From Pseudomonadota bacterium (GTDB lineage Bacteria > Pseudomonadota > Gammaproteobacteria > GCA-001735895), in the NCBI GenBank assembly GCA_022566015.1, contig JADFJT010000009.1, forward strand, positions 1 through 41,833: a stretch of DNA of 41,833 nucleotides. The letters run 5' to 3'. Below the pieces are notes generated by a model that was given only the letters and a program-made list of their open reading frames with translations, searched no databases and was not told where the DNA came from. The position numbers and the translations under genes were made by a program. Below, one piece after another: positions 10,702 to 22,844 of this stretch (within the stretch, counting starts at the first letter, position 1; each line of letters starts with the position of its first letter).

Positions 10702-10836
10702 TAGGTAGCGGAGGCAGGATTTGACAGAAATATTATCCTGCATTTTCTGCACTCACGCCATCCTGGCAATAAACTTACAACATTCGCCCGGTTCAACGAA
10801 CTGAGCCCGATACCTATTGTCGGCTCATGACCCGAA
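10702..10836 (-). repeat. Degenerate initiator-tRNA-derived repeat (copy C)
   Basis: taggtagcggaggcaggattt (10702-10722) matches the tRNA 3' end at 18/21; 10783-10836 carries an anticodon-arm-like inverted repeat (gagcccgata...tgtcggctcatgacccgaa). Confidence 0.7.
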
Positions 10837-10873
10837 ATATCAAGAGAATTTCGATCACAATCCGATTTAAATC

Positions 10874-10974
10874 TTGGTAGCGGGGGCTGGATTTAACGGG
10901 ACCGCCCAGGCCAACGACCTTCGCCCGGATATGAAATCCGAGCCCGATACCCTATGTCGGGCTCATAATCCGAA
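10874..10974 (-). repeat. Degenerate initiator-tRNA-derived repeat (copy B)
   Basis: ttggtagcgggggctggattt (10874-10894) is identical to 11013-11033; ccaacgaccttcg also conserved; inverted anticodon-arm copy gtcgggctcataatccgaag at the distal end. Confidence 0.85.
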
Positions 10975-11013
10975 GTATTTAACATATTCCTGATCGTGAA
11001 CCTGACTGAATTT

Positions 11014-11090
<77 letters not shown>

Positions 11091-11103
11091 TCAGAAGCGC
11101 GGA

Positions 11104-11132
11104 ATAATAGCTAGGTTGATGCTAATTTACAA
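11104..11132 (-). promoter_or_regulatory. Candidate sigma70 promoter for metY
   Basis: Minus strand TTGTAA, 17-bp spacer, TATTAT, then GC-rich discriminator TCCGCGC; 13 nt between the -10 and the tRNA 5' end. Confidence 0.7.
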
Positions 11133-11185
11133 GCTGAAAGAGCGGATATATTATTACCAATCAAGAGAATTTACTGGGCATTATG

Positions 11186-12634
11186 TCAACTAAAAGCGAG
11201 GATACAATAGCCCATTAATGCCGAGGGAAATATACCCAGTCCGATTAAGCTCAAGCCATTTGCACTGAGTAGAATTTTAACGTCCAGTGATTGTTTTATC
11301 GTAGGCAGTTGATCCGGCTCCGGTTTGTCGAAATACATGACTTTAATCACACGTAGATAGTAGAAAAGCCCGATAACTGTAAACAGAACCGCTATAACCG
11401 CGAGCCATACCATATCGACCTGTATCACCGCCTGGAGCACGCTCAGCTTGGCATAAAACCCGACTGTGGGTGGTACGCCTGCCATCGAGAGCATCGCGAT
11501 CGCGAGTAAAGCAGCTATCCACGGATTGCTTTCATTCAAACCTGAGAGGTCGTTAATATTCTCCGCTTCGAATCCTTTGCGATTGAGCAACAACAACACG
11601 CCGAACGCAACCGACGAGGTAATTGCATAGACAATAGTATAAAACATTGCTGCCGCAAAACCCGTATCGGTTCCCGGCAGAATACCAAGCAGTATAAATC
11701 CGATGTGCGATATAGTCGAATACGCAAGCAAACGTTTAAAATTGGTCTGGGCGATAGCGATGATATTACCAATTGCCAAAGAAGCTACCGCCAACACGAT
11801 AAGCATTTGCGACCACTCGGCCTGCAAATCTGACAGACCGTCTACTAACAATCGAATGGCCATCGCGAATCCGGCTATTTTGGGAACAGTACCGATAAAC
11901 AGAGTAACGGAAGTCGGCGCCCCCTGATAAATATCCGGCACCCACATATGAAATGGTACCGCTCCGAGTTTAAATGAAATACCAACCACGATAAATGTCA
12001 ACGCGAAAGAAAGAGCAACCGGATTTTCTTTCATTGTCTGCGGGACAACTCCGGCTAACTGTTCGATGTTCAGGGTACCAGTAATGCCGTAAAATATCGA
12101 AATGCCATAAAGTAGTAATCCAGACGCCATCGCACCTAATACAAAATACTTCATCGCCGCTTCTGATGCGATCGCCGAATTTCGGTTAAACGCAATCATT
12201 GCGTAAAGCGATAGCGACAGCAGCTCCAGGCCAAGATAAATCAGCAGGAAGCTATGTCCCGAAATCATGATCATCATTCCCAAAGTCGCGCAGAGCCCTA
12301 GAACGTAGTATTCGCCCTTGTAAATGTCGTGATCGATCAGGTAATCGCGCGAGTATATAAATACCAATATTGATAACCCACAGGTCGCAATTTTCAGTAC
12401 GACCGCCATTTGATCGAGTACGAAGGAACCACCGAAACTGGAAATGCTGTCTGACGGGGCAACTGCAACAATAGCAATTATCGTCAGAACAAGCGTTGCG
12501 ACAGAAAGCAACAGAGTAAAGCCGCGTTTCTCCTGCGGCAAAAACAAATCGACTACTAGCACCAGGCAGATCATCGCAAGCATGACTATTTCTGGTAACG
12601 CAGGTAGCAGATTGGGCTGGATAAATTCTGACAT
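11186..12634 (-). CDS. nuoN: NADH-quinone oxidoreductase subunit N
   Basis: 482-aa polytopic proton-pumping subunit; terminal gene of nuo cluster. Confidence 0.96.
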   Translation of the reverse strand: MSEFIQPNLLPALPEIVMLAMICLVLVVDLFLPQEKRGFTLLLSVATLVLTIIAIVAVAPSDSISSFGGSFVLDQMAVVLKIATCGLSILVFIYSRDYLIDHDIYKGEYYVLGLCATLGMMIMISGHSFLLIYLGLELLSLSLYAMIAFNRNSAIASEAAMKYFVLGAMASGLLLYGISIFYGITGTLNIEQLAGVVPQTMKENPVALSFALTFIVVGISFKLGAVPFHMWVPDIYQGAPTSVTLFIGTVPKIAGFAMAIRLLVDGLSDLQAEWSQMLIVLAVASLAIGNIIAIAQTNFKRLLAYSTISHIGFILLGILPGTDTGFAAAMFYTIVYAITSSVAFGVLLLLNRKGFEAENINDLSGLNESNPWIAALLAIAMLSMAGVPPTVGFYAKLSVLQAVIQVDMVWLAVIAVLFTVIGLFYYLRVIKVMYFDKPEPDQLPTIKQSLDVKILLSANGLSLIGLGIFPSALMGYCILAFS

Positions 12635-12669
12635 AGGCCTGTTTTATATTTTGAATACGAATAGCATGG

Positions 12670-14184
12670 CTATAACTTCGACTGGCTGATGTGATTCAGC
12701 AAATTTTCAATCGTCGGATGCATGACTTCGACCAGCGGATAGGGCCACAAGCCCAGCGCTAATATTGCGACCGCCAGTATTCCCAGATACAAAATTTCTC
12801 GATTATTAATATCGGTCAGGGCTCTCACATTGTCGTTTGCGATTTCACCAAATATAACGCGTTTAATCATCCACAGCGTATAGGCGGCACCGAGGATGAG
12901 TATTGTTGCCGCGAGAAATGCGATCCAGAAACTCGCCCTAAAACTCGCCAGTATGACCATAAACTCGCCGACAAAACCGGAGGTTCCAGGTAGCCCAGCA
13001 TTCGCCATGGCAAAAAATACCATGAAGGCTGCGAACACCGGCATGGTATTGACCACACCACCGTAATCTGCGATTTCGCGGCTATGCATACGATCATAAA
13101 TGACACCGACGCAGAGAAACATCGCCGCGGAAATGAAACCGTGCGAAATCATTTGAACCATACCACCTTCCAACGCCAACGCTGAACCTGTAGCGCTGCT
13201 ATCGCCATCCATGATTCGAAATACAATAAAAAATCCAAGCGTGACAAAGCCCATATGCGCAATCGACGAATATGCGATCAACTTTTTCATGTCCCGCTGC
13301 ACCAGCGCAACAAATCCAATATACACCACGGCAGTCAGCGACATGGTAATGATCAGCCAGTCGAGTTCGGCACTTGCATCGGGTGTAATCGGCAAACTAA
13401 AGCGCAAAAATCCATAGCCTCCGACCTTCAACATAATCGCGGCCAATATTACCGAACCACCGGTAGGCGCTTCGACGTGCGCATCCGGCAACCAGGTGTG
13501 TACCGGCCACATTGGTACCTTGACCGCAAAAGCCACCAGAAAAGCCAGAAAAATTAGAATTTGTTCGGTCATCGTCAGGCGTAGTAAATGAAAATCTAGT
13601 ATCGAAAAACTGCCCGTCTTGCTGTACATATAAATTAGCGCAACCAGCATCAGCACCGAACCGATAAACGTGTACAGGAAAAACTTAATAGTCGCATAAA
13701 TTCGATTAGCGCCACCCCATATACCGATCACCAGAAACATCGGAACTAACATTGCCTCGAAGAACATAAAAAATAATATGGAGTCGAGCGCCGAGAAAGT
13801 TCCGATCATAAAGCCTTCCATAAATAAAAATGCGGCCATGTATTGCGATACTCGATACTGGATTACTTCCCAGGAAGAAATGATAACGATGATTGTGGTA
13901 AACGAGGTCAACAGGATCAATGGCATCGATATTCCGTCTATACCAATGAAATATTCAATATTGAATGCCGGTATCCAGCTATTACGCTCGACAAACTGTA
14001 GCAAATGCGTATCGGTATTAAATTGTGTATAGAGTGGAATAGACAGTACGAATGTGGCGATAGAAACCGCTAGAGCAATTTTCCTCGCCCCAGATGGTTC
14101 CCTGTCCCCGGCAAACAGCACCAGAGCACCACCCAGAATAGGTGTCCAGATTACCAGACTCAATAGTAGCCCATCAGCGAACAT
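12670..14184 (-). CDS. nuoM: NADH-quinone oxidoreductase subunit M
   Basis: 504 aa; FMFFEAMLVPMFLVIGIWGG, HTWLPDAHVEAPTGGSVILAAIMLK. Confidence 0.97.
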   Translation of the reverse strand: MFADGLLLSLVIWTPILGGALVLFAGDREPSGARKIALAVSIATFVLSIPLYTQFNTDTHLLQFVERNSWIPAFNIEYFIGIDGISMPLILLTSFTTIIVIISSWEVIQYRVSQYMAAFLFMEGFMIGTFSALDSILFFMFFEAMLVPMFLVIGIWGGANRIYATIKFFLYTFIGSVLMLVALIYMYSKTGSFSILDFHLLRLTMTEQILIFLAFLVAFAVKVPMWPVHTWLPDAHVEAPTGGSVILAAIMLKVGGYGFLRFSLPITPDASAELDWLIITMSLTAVVYIGFVALVQRDMKKLIAYSSIAHMGFVTLGFFIVFRIMDGDSSATGSALALEGGMVQMISHGFISAAMFLCVGVIYDRMHSREIADYGGVVNTMPVFAAFMVFFAMANAGLPGTSGFVGEFMVILASFRASFWIAFLAATILILGAAYTLWMIKRVIFGEIANDNVRALTDINNREILYLGILAVAILALGLWPYPLVEVMHPTIENLLNHISQSKL

Positions 14185-14243
14185 TGTTTATCAGTTACCT
14201 TTTTATTATCAGGTGCGTCTTATCTAACGCAACTATTATCGAC

Positions 14244-16202
14244 TCAGGCCAGTACTGCCCAGCCAAGTAACAGGATCAAGCCTGTTATCATTACGAACGC
14301 ATAATGGTTCAAATAGCCAGTTTGTACCTGGCGAATCACCCCGGAAAACCAGCCCACCAGTCTGGCGCTTCCATTGACAACCAGTCCATCGATTACCAGC
14401 GCATCACCTATGCGCCAGAAAACATGTCCTACACCACGCGCGGTCGCAGCAAATACGATTTCATTAAATCGATCGAAATAATATTTCTGTTCGAGGAGCC
14501 TGTAGAGAAACCCTGATTTTTCTTTCACCGTGACCGCGAGCGAAGGTTTTTTGAGGTAGAAAACCCAGGCGACTATCACACCCGCCGCCGCCAGGTATAC
14601 AGGCAGACCACGAAATCCGTGCAACACAAAATTGAACGAACTGTGAAATGTCTCGGCCACCGCTGCCATCGCACCATGTTCTTTAAATACGATAATGGCG
14701 TCTTCGAAATAGCCCCCAAAAAGAACAGGGCCTATCGTGATCCAACCGATAATCGCCGATGGGATGGCGAGCAAGATTAGCGGTATCGTGACTACCGGAG
14801 GTGTTTCATGCAAGTGCGCGCGTGTAGATTCGTCTATACGTTCCTCGCCATGGAATACCAGAAAAAACATTCGAAATGTATAAAGTGCTGTAACAAAAAC
14901 GCCGATCAACAACATCAGATAGGCGTATCCAGAGCCTGGAATATTTGAATTTTGGGTAGCGACCAGAATCGCATCCTTGGAAAAATATCCGGAAGTACCC
15001 GGAAATCCAATCAGTGCCAATGACCCCACCAGCGACACCCAGTAGGTAATCGGCATGTATTTTTTCAGACCACCCATCTTGCGAATGTCCTGCTCGTGAT
15101 GCATCGCGATGATTACCGAACCAGCAGCGAGAAATAATAACGCCTTAAAAAATGCGTGCGTCATCAAATGAAATATAGCTGCCGAATAAGCCGATGCTCC
15201 AAGCGCGACAGTCATATAACCTAGTTGCGACAAAGTCGAATAGGCGACCACACGCTTGATGTCGTTTTGCACAATGCCGATTAAACCCATTAAAATTGCC
15301 GTAGTCGCACCAATTACCAGCACGACAGATAATGCGGTTTCTGACTGCTCGAACAGCGGTGACATACGCGCTACCATGAAAATGCCGGCAGTTACCATGG
15401 TCGCCGCGTGAATCAGGGCAGAAATTGGCGTCGGGCCTTCCATCGAATCCGGTAACCAGACATGCAATGGCACCTGTGCCGACTTACCCATCGCACCTAT
15501 GAATAACAGGATGCAGGCCAGTGTAATTACCGACCAGTCCAGGCCGGGAATGACCTGTATCGTCGCGGACGCCATTTTATCAGAGCGATCGAATACTTCG
15601 ATATAGTCGAGCGAACCGGTATAAGCCACCAACACTGCGATACCCATTAAAAATCCGAAATCACCGACTCGATTGACCATAAATGCTTTCAGGTTGGCGT
15701 AGATGGCTGTTTCTCGCGTATACCAGAAACCGATTAACAGGTAAGAAACCAGGCCCACGGCTTCCCAACCGAAAAATAACTGGAGAAAATTGTTTGACAT
15801 CACCAGCATTAACATGGAAAAAGTAAACAGCGAGATATAGCTAAAAAAGCGTTGGTAGCCCGGATCATCCTGCATATAACCAATCGTATAAATATGTACC
15901 GTCAGCGAAACACTGGTGACCACGACCATCATCAGCGCAGACAGACTGTCGATCAGAAAGCCAATTTCGAAGTGAATGCCGTCGCTCACCATCCAGGTAT
16001 ATACCGATTGGTTGTAAACCGCGGCGCCGTCGAAAGCGACATCTTTTAACACGACGAGCGAAAGCACAAAAGAAGCGCCCACGCCTAGTATCGCAGCCCA
16101 GTGGGCAGCTTCACGTCCAATCTGTTTGCCAAAAAATCCGGCAATAATAGCGCCTAGCAGCGAAGTTAGCGGGATAGCAAGATAGATAGACTCCATGCTC
16201 AA
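14244..16202 (-). CDS. nuoL: NADH-quinone oxidoreductase subunit L
   Basis: 652 aa; [50 protein letters not shown]. Confidence 0.97.
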   Translation of the reverse strand: MSMESIYLAIPLTSLLGAIIAGFFGKQIGREAAHWAAILGVGASFVLSLVVLKDVAFDGAAVYNQSVYTWMVSDGIHFEIGFLIDSLSALMMVVVTSVSLTVHIYTIGYMQDDPGYQRFFSYISLFTFSMLMLVMSNNFLQLFFGWEAVGLVSYLLIGFWYTRETAIYANLKAFMVNRVGDFGFLMGIAVLVAYTGSLDYIEVFDRSDKMASATIQVIPGLDWSVITLACILLFIGAMGKSAQVPLHVWLPDSMEGPTPISALIHAATMVTAGIFMVARMSPLFEQSETALSVVLVIGATTAILMGLIGIVQNDIKRVVAYSTLSQLGYMTVALGASAYSAAIFHLMTHAFFKALLFLAAGSVIIAMHHEQDIRKMGGLKKYMPITYWVSLVGSLALIGFPGTSGYFSKDAILVATQNSNIPGSGYAYLMLLIGVFVTALYTFRMFFLVFHGEERIDESTRAHLHETPPVVTIPLILLAIPSAIIGWITIGPVLFGGYFEDAIIVFKEHGAMAAVAETFHSSFNFVLHGFRGLPVYLAAAGVIVAWVFYLKKPSLAVTVKEKSGFLYRLLEQKYYFDRFNEIVFAATARGVGHVFWRIGDALVIDGLVVNGSARLVGWFSGVIRQVQTGYLNHYAFVMITGLILLLGWAVLA

Positions 16203-16507
16203 CCCCTTAGCTCGGTGATATCTTCCACACTAATCGACCCTTTGTTTCGGAATAACACGACCAGTATTGCGAGCCCGATCGCTGCCTCGGCGGCGGCTAC
16301 CGTGAGAATAAAGAATACGAATACCTGGCCCGCCAAATCGTTAAGGTAATGTGAAAACGCAATAAAATTCAAATTCACCGACAACAACATCACTTCAATC
16401 GACATCAGCAGAATAATGATATTTTTTCGATTGATGACGATGCCAGCAATGCTGATGCTAAACAGTATGGCGGCGAGTATCAGATAATGGCTTAGTTCTA
16501 TGCTCAT
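16199..16507 (-). CDS. nuoK: NADH-quinone oxidoreductase subunit K
   Basis: 102 aa; typical NuoK with conserved [22 protein letters not shown]. Confidence 0.97.
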   Translation of the reverse strand: MSIELSHYLILAAILFSISIAGIVINRKNIIILLMSIEVMLLSVNLNFIAFSHYLNDLAGQVFVFFILTVAAAEAAIGLAILVVLFRNKGSISVEDITELRG

Positions 16508-17109
16508 GGCTCAAAATTACTCGAGCGCATTTTTACGATGCGTAGGCGATCTGCTTTACGCACCTTGATTTGGTCCGGCGGACTCTGGTATTTGGTTTTC
16601 GGGCGTTTACGCATGGTCAGCGATATCGCCGCCACGATAGCAACCAGCAGTATTACGGCTGCGATTTCAAAGGCAAACACGTACTCGGTATATAACACCC
16701 CGCCGAGTGCCTTGGTATTGCTGTAGTCAGCTGCCTTGGGTATAGGTTCCAACATCGCTTCACTCGAAAATATGTCCCCGGTCACTACGCTTAGCATCAA
16801 TGCCAACATCACTAACGCGACCCCTATACCCAACGGCAAATATTGCACAAAGCCTTCGCGCATGCGCGCAATATTGATATCGAGCATCATCACCACAAAC
16901 AGGAACAACACCATTACCGCACCGACATAAACCAGTACCAGGATAATTGCGAGAAATTCCGCCTCCAGTGTCATCCAGATAACCGCGCTGGTGAAAAACG
17001 TAAGCACCAGGAATAGCGCCGCGTGTATCGGGTTCCTAACCGTCACTACCGTGGTCGCGGAAGCCACCGTCAGGGACGCGAATAGATAAAAAATAAATGC
17101 CTCAATCAT
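16504..17109 (-). CDS. nuoJ: NADH-quinone oxidoreductase subunit J
   Basis: 201 aa; [32 protein letters not shown]. Confidence 0.97.
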   Translation of the reverse strand: MIEAFIFYLFASLTVASATTVVTVRNPIHAALFLVLTFFTSAVIWMTLEAEFLAIILVLVYVGAVMVLFLFVVMMLDINIARMREGFVQYLPLGIGVALVMLALMLSVVTGDIFSSEAMLEPIPKAADYSNTKALGGVLYTEYVFAFEIAAVILLVAIVAAISLTMRKRPKTKYQSPPDQIKVRKADRLRIVKMRSSNFEP

Positions 17110-17133
17110 CTCATTTAATCAACTTCAATTTCA

Positions 17134-17649
17134 TCACCGATAGGGCGCATCCACCGAGCGGTCAGCAGCCAATTGGGCCTCGTAACGATCACCAATTTCG
17201 AGCAATTTCTCCTTTGTCATAATATTCTCACCACGATTTTCGAAGTGATATTCAAAAATGTTAGTTTCGACAATCGCATCGACCGGGCAGGCGTCCTCGC
17301 AAAAACCACAATAAATACACTTGAATAAATCGATATCGTATAGCGTAGTACGCCGAGTACCATCTGCACGCTGTTCGGATTCAATGGTAATCGCAAGCGC
17401 GGGACATACTGCCTCGCACAGTTTGCAGGCTATACAACGTTCCTCACCATTGGCATACCGCCGCAAGGCGTGTAAACCGCGGAATCGGGGACTAATCGGC
17501 GTCTTTTCTTCGGGGTATTGAACGGTAATTTTCCTGCGAAAAAAATATCGCCCGGTCACATACATACCCTTGAGCAGCTCCAGAAAGAGAAAACTTTTGA
17601 GATAATATTGAATTTTTTCAAACATAATATTACCCGGACCAGGGTCCAA
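17134..17649 (-). CDS. nuoI: NADH-quinone oxidoreductase subunit I
   Basis: Two 4Fe-4S motifs ([24 protein letters not shown]); the true start may be the internal MFEKIQYY at about 17625. Confidence 0.97.
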   Translation of the reverse strand: MDPGPGNIMFEKIQYYLKSFLFLELLKGMYVTGRYFFRRKITVQYPEEKTPISPRFRGLHALRRYANGEERCIACKLCEAVCPALAITIESEQRADGTRRTTLYDIDLFKCIYCGFCEDACPVDAIVETNIFEYHFENRGENIMTKEKLLEIGDRYEAQLAADRSVDAPYR

Positions 17650-18664
17650 TTTTAAAATAAACCAGTACGCCTTCGACCACTAGCCATAGGATGGTAACCG
17701 GAAGTAAAACCTTCCAGCCCAGTCGCATGATCTGATCGTAGCGATAACGGGGGAAGGTGGCGCGAAACCATAAGAACAGAAACATAAAGACCGAAGTCTT
17801 GGCGAATAACCAGCCGATGCTATCGCCAATGAGACCCGGAACTGGACTTAACCAGCCGCCAAAAAACAGCAACGACGTCAGCATCGCGATCAAAATCATA
17901 TTGGCGTACTCGGCGAGGAAAAATACCGCAAAGGTCATTCCCGAATATTCGACGTGGAAACCAGCGACTATTTCCGATTCTCCTTCGGCAACATCGAACG
18001 GCGCCCGATTAGTTTCAGCTACGCCCGATATCAGGAAAACCATAAACAGCGGGAACAGCCATATAAAATACCAGTTGCTCAAGCCACCCCGCTGCCCTCC
18101 TACAATTTCACCCAGGTTAAGACTACCAGCCGCCATTAATACACCGACGAGGGCAAAGCCCATGGCAATTTCGTATGCGACGATTTGGGCTGCTGATCGC
18201 ATCGCGCCCAATAACGCATATTTTGAGTTGGATGCCCATCCCGCGATAATAACGCCGTATACGCCTACCGAAGTCATCGCCAGAATGTATAACAGCCCGG
18301 CGTTAATATCGCTGAATACGAGTGTATCGTTGAATGGAATCACCGCCCAGGCTGCCATCGACGGCGCGAAGGTAATGACCGGCGCGATAATAAACAGGTA
18401 GCGATTTGAGTTGGTCGGAATAATGATTTCCTTGAACATCAACTTGAACATATCGGCAAACGGCTGCAACAGGCCCAAGGGTCCGACACGATTGGGGCCC
18501 CTACGCATTTGCATGTAACCAATCACTTTACGCTCTGCGTAGGTGTAATAAGCGACTACGACGAACAGCGGTACTAAAATTACTACGACCTTGAGCAAGG
18601 TATAAACCGTATACTGAACGGGCTCGGGCAGGAACTGAAAGGTCGAGTGGAAAAACTCGCTCAC
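17630..18664 (-). CDS. nuoH: NADH-quinone oxidoreductase subunit H
   Basis: 344 aa; [47 protein letters not shown]. Confidence 0.98.
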   Translation of the reverse strand: MSEFFHSTFQFLPEPVQYTVYTLLKVVVILVPLFVVVAYYTYAERKVIGYMQMRRGPNRVGPLGLLQPFADMFKLMFKEIIIPTNSNRYLFIIAPVITFAPSMAAWAVIPFNDTLVFSDINAGLLYILAMTSVGVYGVIIAGWASNSKYALLGAMRSAAQIVAYEIAMGFALVGVLMAAGSLNLGEIVGGQRGGLSNWYFIWLFPLFMVFLISGVAETNRAPFDVAEGESEIVAGFHVEYSGMTFAVFFLAEYANMILIAMLTSLLFFGGWLSPVPGLIGDSIGWLFAKTSVFMFLFLWFRATFPRYRYDQIMRLGWKVLLPVTILWLVVEGVLVYFKIGPWSG

Positions 18665-21048
18665 GATACTATCTCCAGTTCGACCGCGCCGTAGGCGTTA
18701 GCCAGATTTTTTACCGCTTCGATACCGCTCGGCGTGTAAACGCAACCTGCTGGTATGTCGTCGCTGAGTCGCAATGGCAATACTGCGGTTCCTAGCTTTT
18801 GCCTGACCTGTATCTGATCGGCATCGGCAAGGTCGAGTTTTTCGGCCTGCACCCGGTTCATTACCAGAGCACTTTGCTGTTTCATCGTCGGGGTAGCCTG
18901 CAATGGCGTTGATAATCTTGCCAGATCGTCACTCGCGTAGACCGGAGCCACACTAATTTTCTGAATCGATCTCGACTTGACGGGTAACTTCACCACCGAT
19001 GAGCGAACACCGCACAGATTATTTAACTCGAGATCCCGGCATATTTCCTTCAATTCATTTCTCACAGTAACCGAGTCGGCATAGTCGAATTCATCGGGTA
19101 GCAATAACTGTCCGAGTGCAGTCAATATTTTCCATCCCTGGCGACTCTCACCTGACGCTTTAACACAGACATTAAAACTCTGCCACAGTCCCTCTACATT
19201 GACGAATGTTCCTGATGTTTCGGCAAACCCTGCGAGCGGTAACACCAGGTCGGCCTTGTCCTCTATGAATTGATTGTGATAGGTATTTATTGCGATAACA
19301 TACTCATTATTTTTCACCAACTGCTGGTACTGCAAGCCATTGTGAATATCTAGAGTCGGATTAAAACCAAAGCTCATAAGCACATCATGTTTCGAATCCA
19401 TCATTTGAGCTGTATTTTGACCCACATCAGCCACCGACCTGCCTGCCACCTGTCGGTGTGGCAAGCTGCCTGCGAGGCAAGCCCCTGCACTATTCGCCGA
19501 AGGGGACAAATAGCCCAGGGTGGAATTACTCAGGCTCGCAATCATTTCACAAAATTCCTGTATCAGCGATAGATAAGGACTGTTTAGGGCCTGGATACCG
19601 ACTATCGTGGCCGAGTTTTTCCCGGCCGAGAGTGATTTCGCGATAGAGATATGTTCCTTTCGAGGGCTGGTGCCATCGAGCAATTTAGACAGATGGCTGG
19701 TTAAATCGGCACCCGTTAATTCTGCCAGGGCTACCGCCACGCCACCCAGGTCGCTAAGCAATTGCTCGGCTGAGCCGATTAATTCTTCGTGAACCGGATA
19801 ATTTGATTGGCCACCTATATGGCACAGGGACGATACCTTTGCACCATTATGAATCACGGCCTTACGAATTCTGTGCGATAAAATCGGTTGTTCCAGGCGC
19901 AAATTACCGGCCACGACCAAACAGGCATCTAGCGACTCAACTGACTCCAGCGATCGCCCTAGCCACGGCATCACCGCAGATTGCCGCTGTTTGGAAAAAT
20001 CCACCTGATTGAGGCGATGATCAATATTATTAGACCCCAGTCCACGCATTAACTTTTGCATCAGAAAGTGCTCTTCCAGCGTCGCCTGGGGGCTAATCAA
20101 TGCGGCCATTTGGTTAGCGTCTTTTTTAGCCGCAGCGGATAGCTTTTTCACTGCGCTATCGATTGCTGTTTCCCAGTCAATCGCTTCGAGCTTTCCTTTA
20201 ACCCGCATCATCGGTGACTCTATACGGGATTCATGATTGATAGCAGTGTAACTAAAACGATCCCGGTCAGAAATCCAGGTTTCGTTAATCGATTCGTTTT
20301 CACGCGGCACGACTCGAATTACGCGCTTACCGCGGGTGTGAATATAAATATTCGAACCGATACAATCGTGCGCCGCCACGCTCGGATGCTGAGTCAATTC
20401 CCAGGGCCGCGCGGTGTATCGCGAGGGCTTTGCAGTTAACGCCCCGACCGGACAGATATCGATCACGTTACCGGACATTTCAGATGAAATAGCTTTCTCG
20501 ATATAGGTACCAATTTCTACGTTTTCGCCGCGGCCGGTGAGGCCTAATTCAGGAAGGCCGGCAATTTCGTCGCCGAAACGCACGCAACGGGTACAGTGAA
20601 TACAGCGGGTGAAATCGGTTGCGATTAGCGGACCGATATTTTTATCCATCACCACGCGTTTTTGCTCTGAGTATTGCGATATTCCCTCGCCAAAACCCAT
20701 CGCCACATCCTGTAATTCACACTCCCCACCCTGATCGCAAATTGGGCAATCGAGCGGATGATTGATGAGCAGAAATTCCATCGTCGATTTTTGTGCGGCT
20801 ATCGCCATGGATGAACGTGTATTGACTACCATACCATCGGCTACCTGGGTGGCACAGGCTGGCATTGGTTTCGGCGCACGCTCTATTTCGACCAGGCACA
20901 TGCGACAATTGGCTACGACAGAAAGTTTCTTGTGATAGCAAAAACGGGGAATTTCAATGCCGTGATCGTCAGCAACATCAATCAACAGTTGGCCTGGCTG
21001 AGCCTGAATCTCCTGTCCATTGATCGTGACTGTGATACTGTCGCTCAT
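18661..21048 (-). CDS. nuoG: NADH-quinone oxidoreductase subunit G
   Basis: 795 aa; [42 protein letters not shown]. Confidence 0.97.
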   Translation of the reverse strand: MSDSITVTINGQEIQAQPGQLLIDVADDHGIEIPRFCYHKKLSVVANCRMCLVEIERAPKPMPACATQVADGMVVNTRSSMAIAAQKSTMEFLLINHPLDCPICDQGGECELQDVAMGFGEGISQYSEQKRVVMDKNIGPLIATDFTRCIHCTRCVRFGDEIAGLPELGLTGRGENVEIGTYIEKAISSEMSGNVIDICPVGALTAKPSRYTARPWELTQHPSVAAHDCIGSNIYIHTRGKRVIRVVPRENESINETWISDRDRFSYTAINHESRIESPMMRVKGKLEAIDWETAIDSAVKKLSAAAKKDANQMAALISPQATLEEHFLMQKLMRGLGSNNIDHRLNQVDFSKQRQSAVMPWLGRSLESVESLDACLVVAGNLRLEQPILSHRIRKAVIHNGAKVSSLCHIGGQSNYPVHEELIGSAEQLLSDLGGVAVALAELTGADLTSHLSKLLDGTSPRKEHISIAKSLSAGKNSATIVGIQALNSPYLSLIQEFCEMIASLSNSTLGYLSPSANSAGACLAGSLPHRQVAGRSVADVGQNTAQMMDSKHDVLMSFGFNPTLDIHNGLQYQQLVKNNEYVIAINTYHNQFIEDKADLVLPLAGFAETSGTFVNVEGLWQSFNVCVKASGESRQGWKILTALGQLLLPDEFDYADSVTVRNELKEICRDLELNNLCGVRSSVVKLPVKSRSIQKISVAPVYASDDLARLSTPLQATPTMKQQSALVMNRVQAEKLDLADADQIQVRQKLGTAVLPLRLSDDIPAGCVYTPSGIEAVKNLANAYGAVELEIVS

Positions 21049-21060
21049 TAAACAATTATC

Positions 21061-22335
21061 CTATGCAGCAATAATCGAGCGCTTGTGCTCGACGTAGTAT
21101 TCAAATTCGTGGCGGAAGTGTTTGATAAAACTCCAGACCGGCATCGCGGCCGCATCACCCAACGCGCAAATAGTGCGCCCTTCAATCTTGTGTGATACAT
21201 CCTCCAATCTGATGATGTCTTCGGGGTATCCTTTGCCGTCTATAATGCGGTTCAACATGCGGTATAACCAGCCTGTACCCTCGCGACAAGGTGTACATTG
21301 TCCACAGGATTCGGAAAAATAGAATCGCGAGATTCGACGCAACGTGAGCACCATATCGGTAGTATCATCCATTACGATTACGGCTCCCGACCCCAGCATC
21401 GAACCCGCCTTTGCAATTGAATCGTAATCCATGGTGCAGTCCATCATCGTATCGCCTGGCAGCACCGGTACCGACGATCCACCCGGTATGACTGCCTTGA
21501 GCTTTCGTCCATCTTTCACCCCACCGGCCATTTCGAGTAGTTGCTTAAACGGCGTACCCATATTGATTTCGAAATTGCCTGGCTTATTCACGTGGCCCGA
21601 GACAGAAAAAAGTTTCACCCCGCCATTGTTTGGGATCCCCAGGTCAGCAAACCATTGAGCTCCGTTACGCATGATCGCCGGTATCGAAGCCAGAGACTCG
21701 GTGTTATTGATTGTTGTCGGTTTCCCGTAGAGTCCATAATTGGCTGGAAATGGGGGCTTGTTGCGTGGTTGCCCTTTTTTACCTTCGAGCGACTCGAGCA
21801 GCGCTGTTTCTTCACCGCAAATATAGGCACCCGCGCCTAGCGTCCCATACAAATCGAAATCAACCCCACTGCCGAGGATGTTTTTGCCCAAATAACCGGC
21901 TTCGTAGGCTTCCTTGACCGCCGTTTCGAAGCGCATCCACGGTTCGTCCATAAATTCGCCGCGCATATAGTTGTAACCGACGGTCGCGCCAATCGAATAG
22001 CCACCGATCATCATACCTTCTATCAGCGCATGTGGATTGAAACGAAGAATATCGCGATCCTTGCAGGTGCCAGGCTCAGACTCGTCCGAATTACACACCA
22101 GGTATTTTTGTATCGGTGTGGATCGCGGCATGAAACTCCATTTCAAACCGGTCGGAAAACCAGCGCCTCCCCGACCGCGCAAGCCCGAGGCTTTGACTTC
22201 CTCGATCACGTCTTCGGGCGGCATTTTTTGATCCAGGATTTTTTTCAGCGCCTGATATCCACCAGATTTCAAATAGTTTTCCATACTCCAGGGCTGGTCG
22301 TATTTCAGGGTCGCAAAACAAACTTCGTTAGCCAT
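21061..22335 (-). CDS. nuoF: NADH-quinone oxidoreductase subunit F
   Basis: 424 aa; [35 protein letters not shown]. Confidence 0.98.
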   Translation of the reverse strand: MANEVCFATLKYDQPWSMENYLKSGGYQALKKILDQKMPPEDVIEEVKASGLRGRGGAGFPTGLKWSFMPRSTPIQKYLVCNSDESEPGTCKDRDILRFNPHALIEGMMIGGYSIGATVGYNYMRGEFMDEPWMRFETAVKEAYEAGYLGKNILGSGVDFDLYGTLGAGAYICGEETALLESLEGKKGQPRNKPPFPANYGLYGKPTTINNTESLASIPAIMRNGAQWFADLGIPNNGGVKLFSVSGHVNKPGNFEINMGTPFKQLLEMAGGVKDGRKLKAVIPGGSSVPVLPGDTMMDCTMDYDSIAKAGSMLGSGAVIVMDDTTDMVLTLRRISRFYFSESCGQCTPCREGTGWLYRMLNRIIDGKGYPEDIIRLEDVSHKIEGRTICALGDAAAMPVWSFIKHFRHEFEYYVEHKRSIIAA

Positions 22336-22337
22336 AC

Positions 22338-22844
22338 TTAATTCAGCCCATCCAATATTTCATCGACCTTGTCCGGGGTCAGGTTTTCATAATAAACATG
22401 GTTGACCTGCATCATTGGCCCACCGGTGCAGGCGGCGAGGCATTCCTCCTCACACTTCAGATAAATTCGGCCATCGGTAGTGCTTTCGCCAATCTTGATG
22501 CCCAGTTTATTTTCTACGTGTTCGACTATTTGATCCGAACCCATCAACATGCAACTAATATTGGTGCAAATCGCGACATGATTGCGCGCCACCGGTTTGG
22601 TTTCGTACATCGAGTAGAACGACGCTACCTCGTACACATGAATTGGGGCAAGTCCCAGATATTCGGCCACCGCATCCATCAGTTCGGTGGTCAAGTACCC
22701 CTGATTCTGATGCTGCGCCGCAGTTAAGGCAGACAATACGGCCGAACGTTTTTGATCTGACGGAAATCGCCTGACCCAACGGTCTATTTCTTTTCGGGTA
22801 TGGCTGGATAAAATATCGATGTTGGATTTTGTTTCGATTGCCAT
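22338..22844 (-). CDS. nuoE: NADH-quinone oxidoreductase subunit E
   Basis: 168 aa; 2Fe-2S thioredoxin-like subunit with [11 protein letters not shown] and [11 protein letters not shown]. Confidence 0.97.
   Translation of the reverse strand: MAIETKSNIDILSSHTRKEIDRWVRRFPSDQKRSAVLSALTAAQHQNQGYLTTELMDAVAEYLGLAPIHVYEVASFYSMYETKPVARNHVAICTNISCMLMGSDQIVEHVENKLGIKIGESTTDGRIYLKCEEECLAACTGGPMMQVNHVYYENLTPDKVDEILDGLN

Noticed and set aside
10702-10974. Additional functional tRNA genes
   Set aside because: The copies lack an intact D-arm/acceptor 5' half and carry insertions in the anticodon and T loops, so they cannot fold as complete tRNAs.
17757-18401. 214-aa plus-strand ORF
   Set aside because: Antisense to nuoH, a clear conserved gene; low-information sequence.
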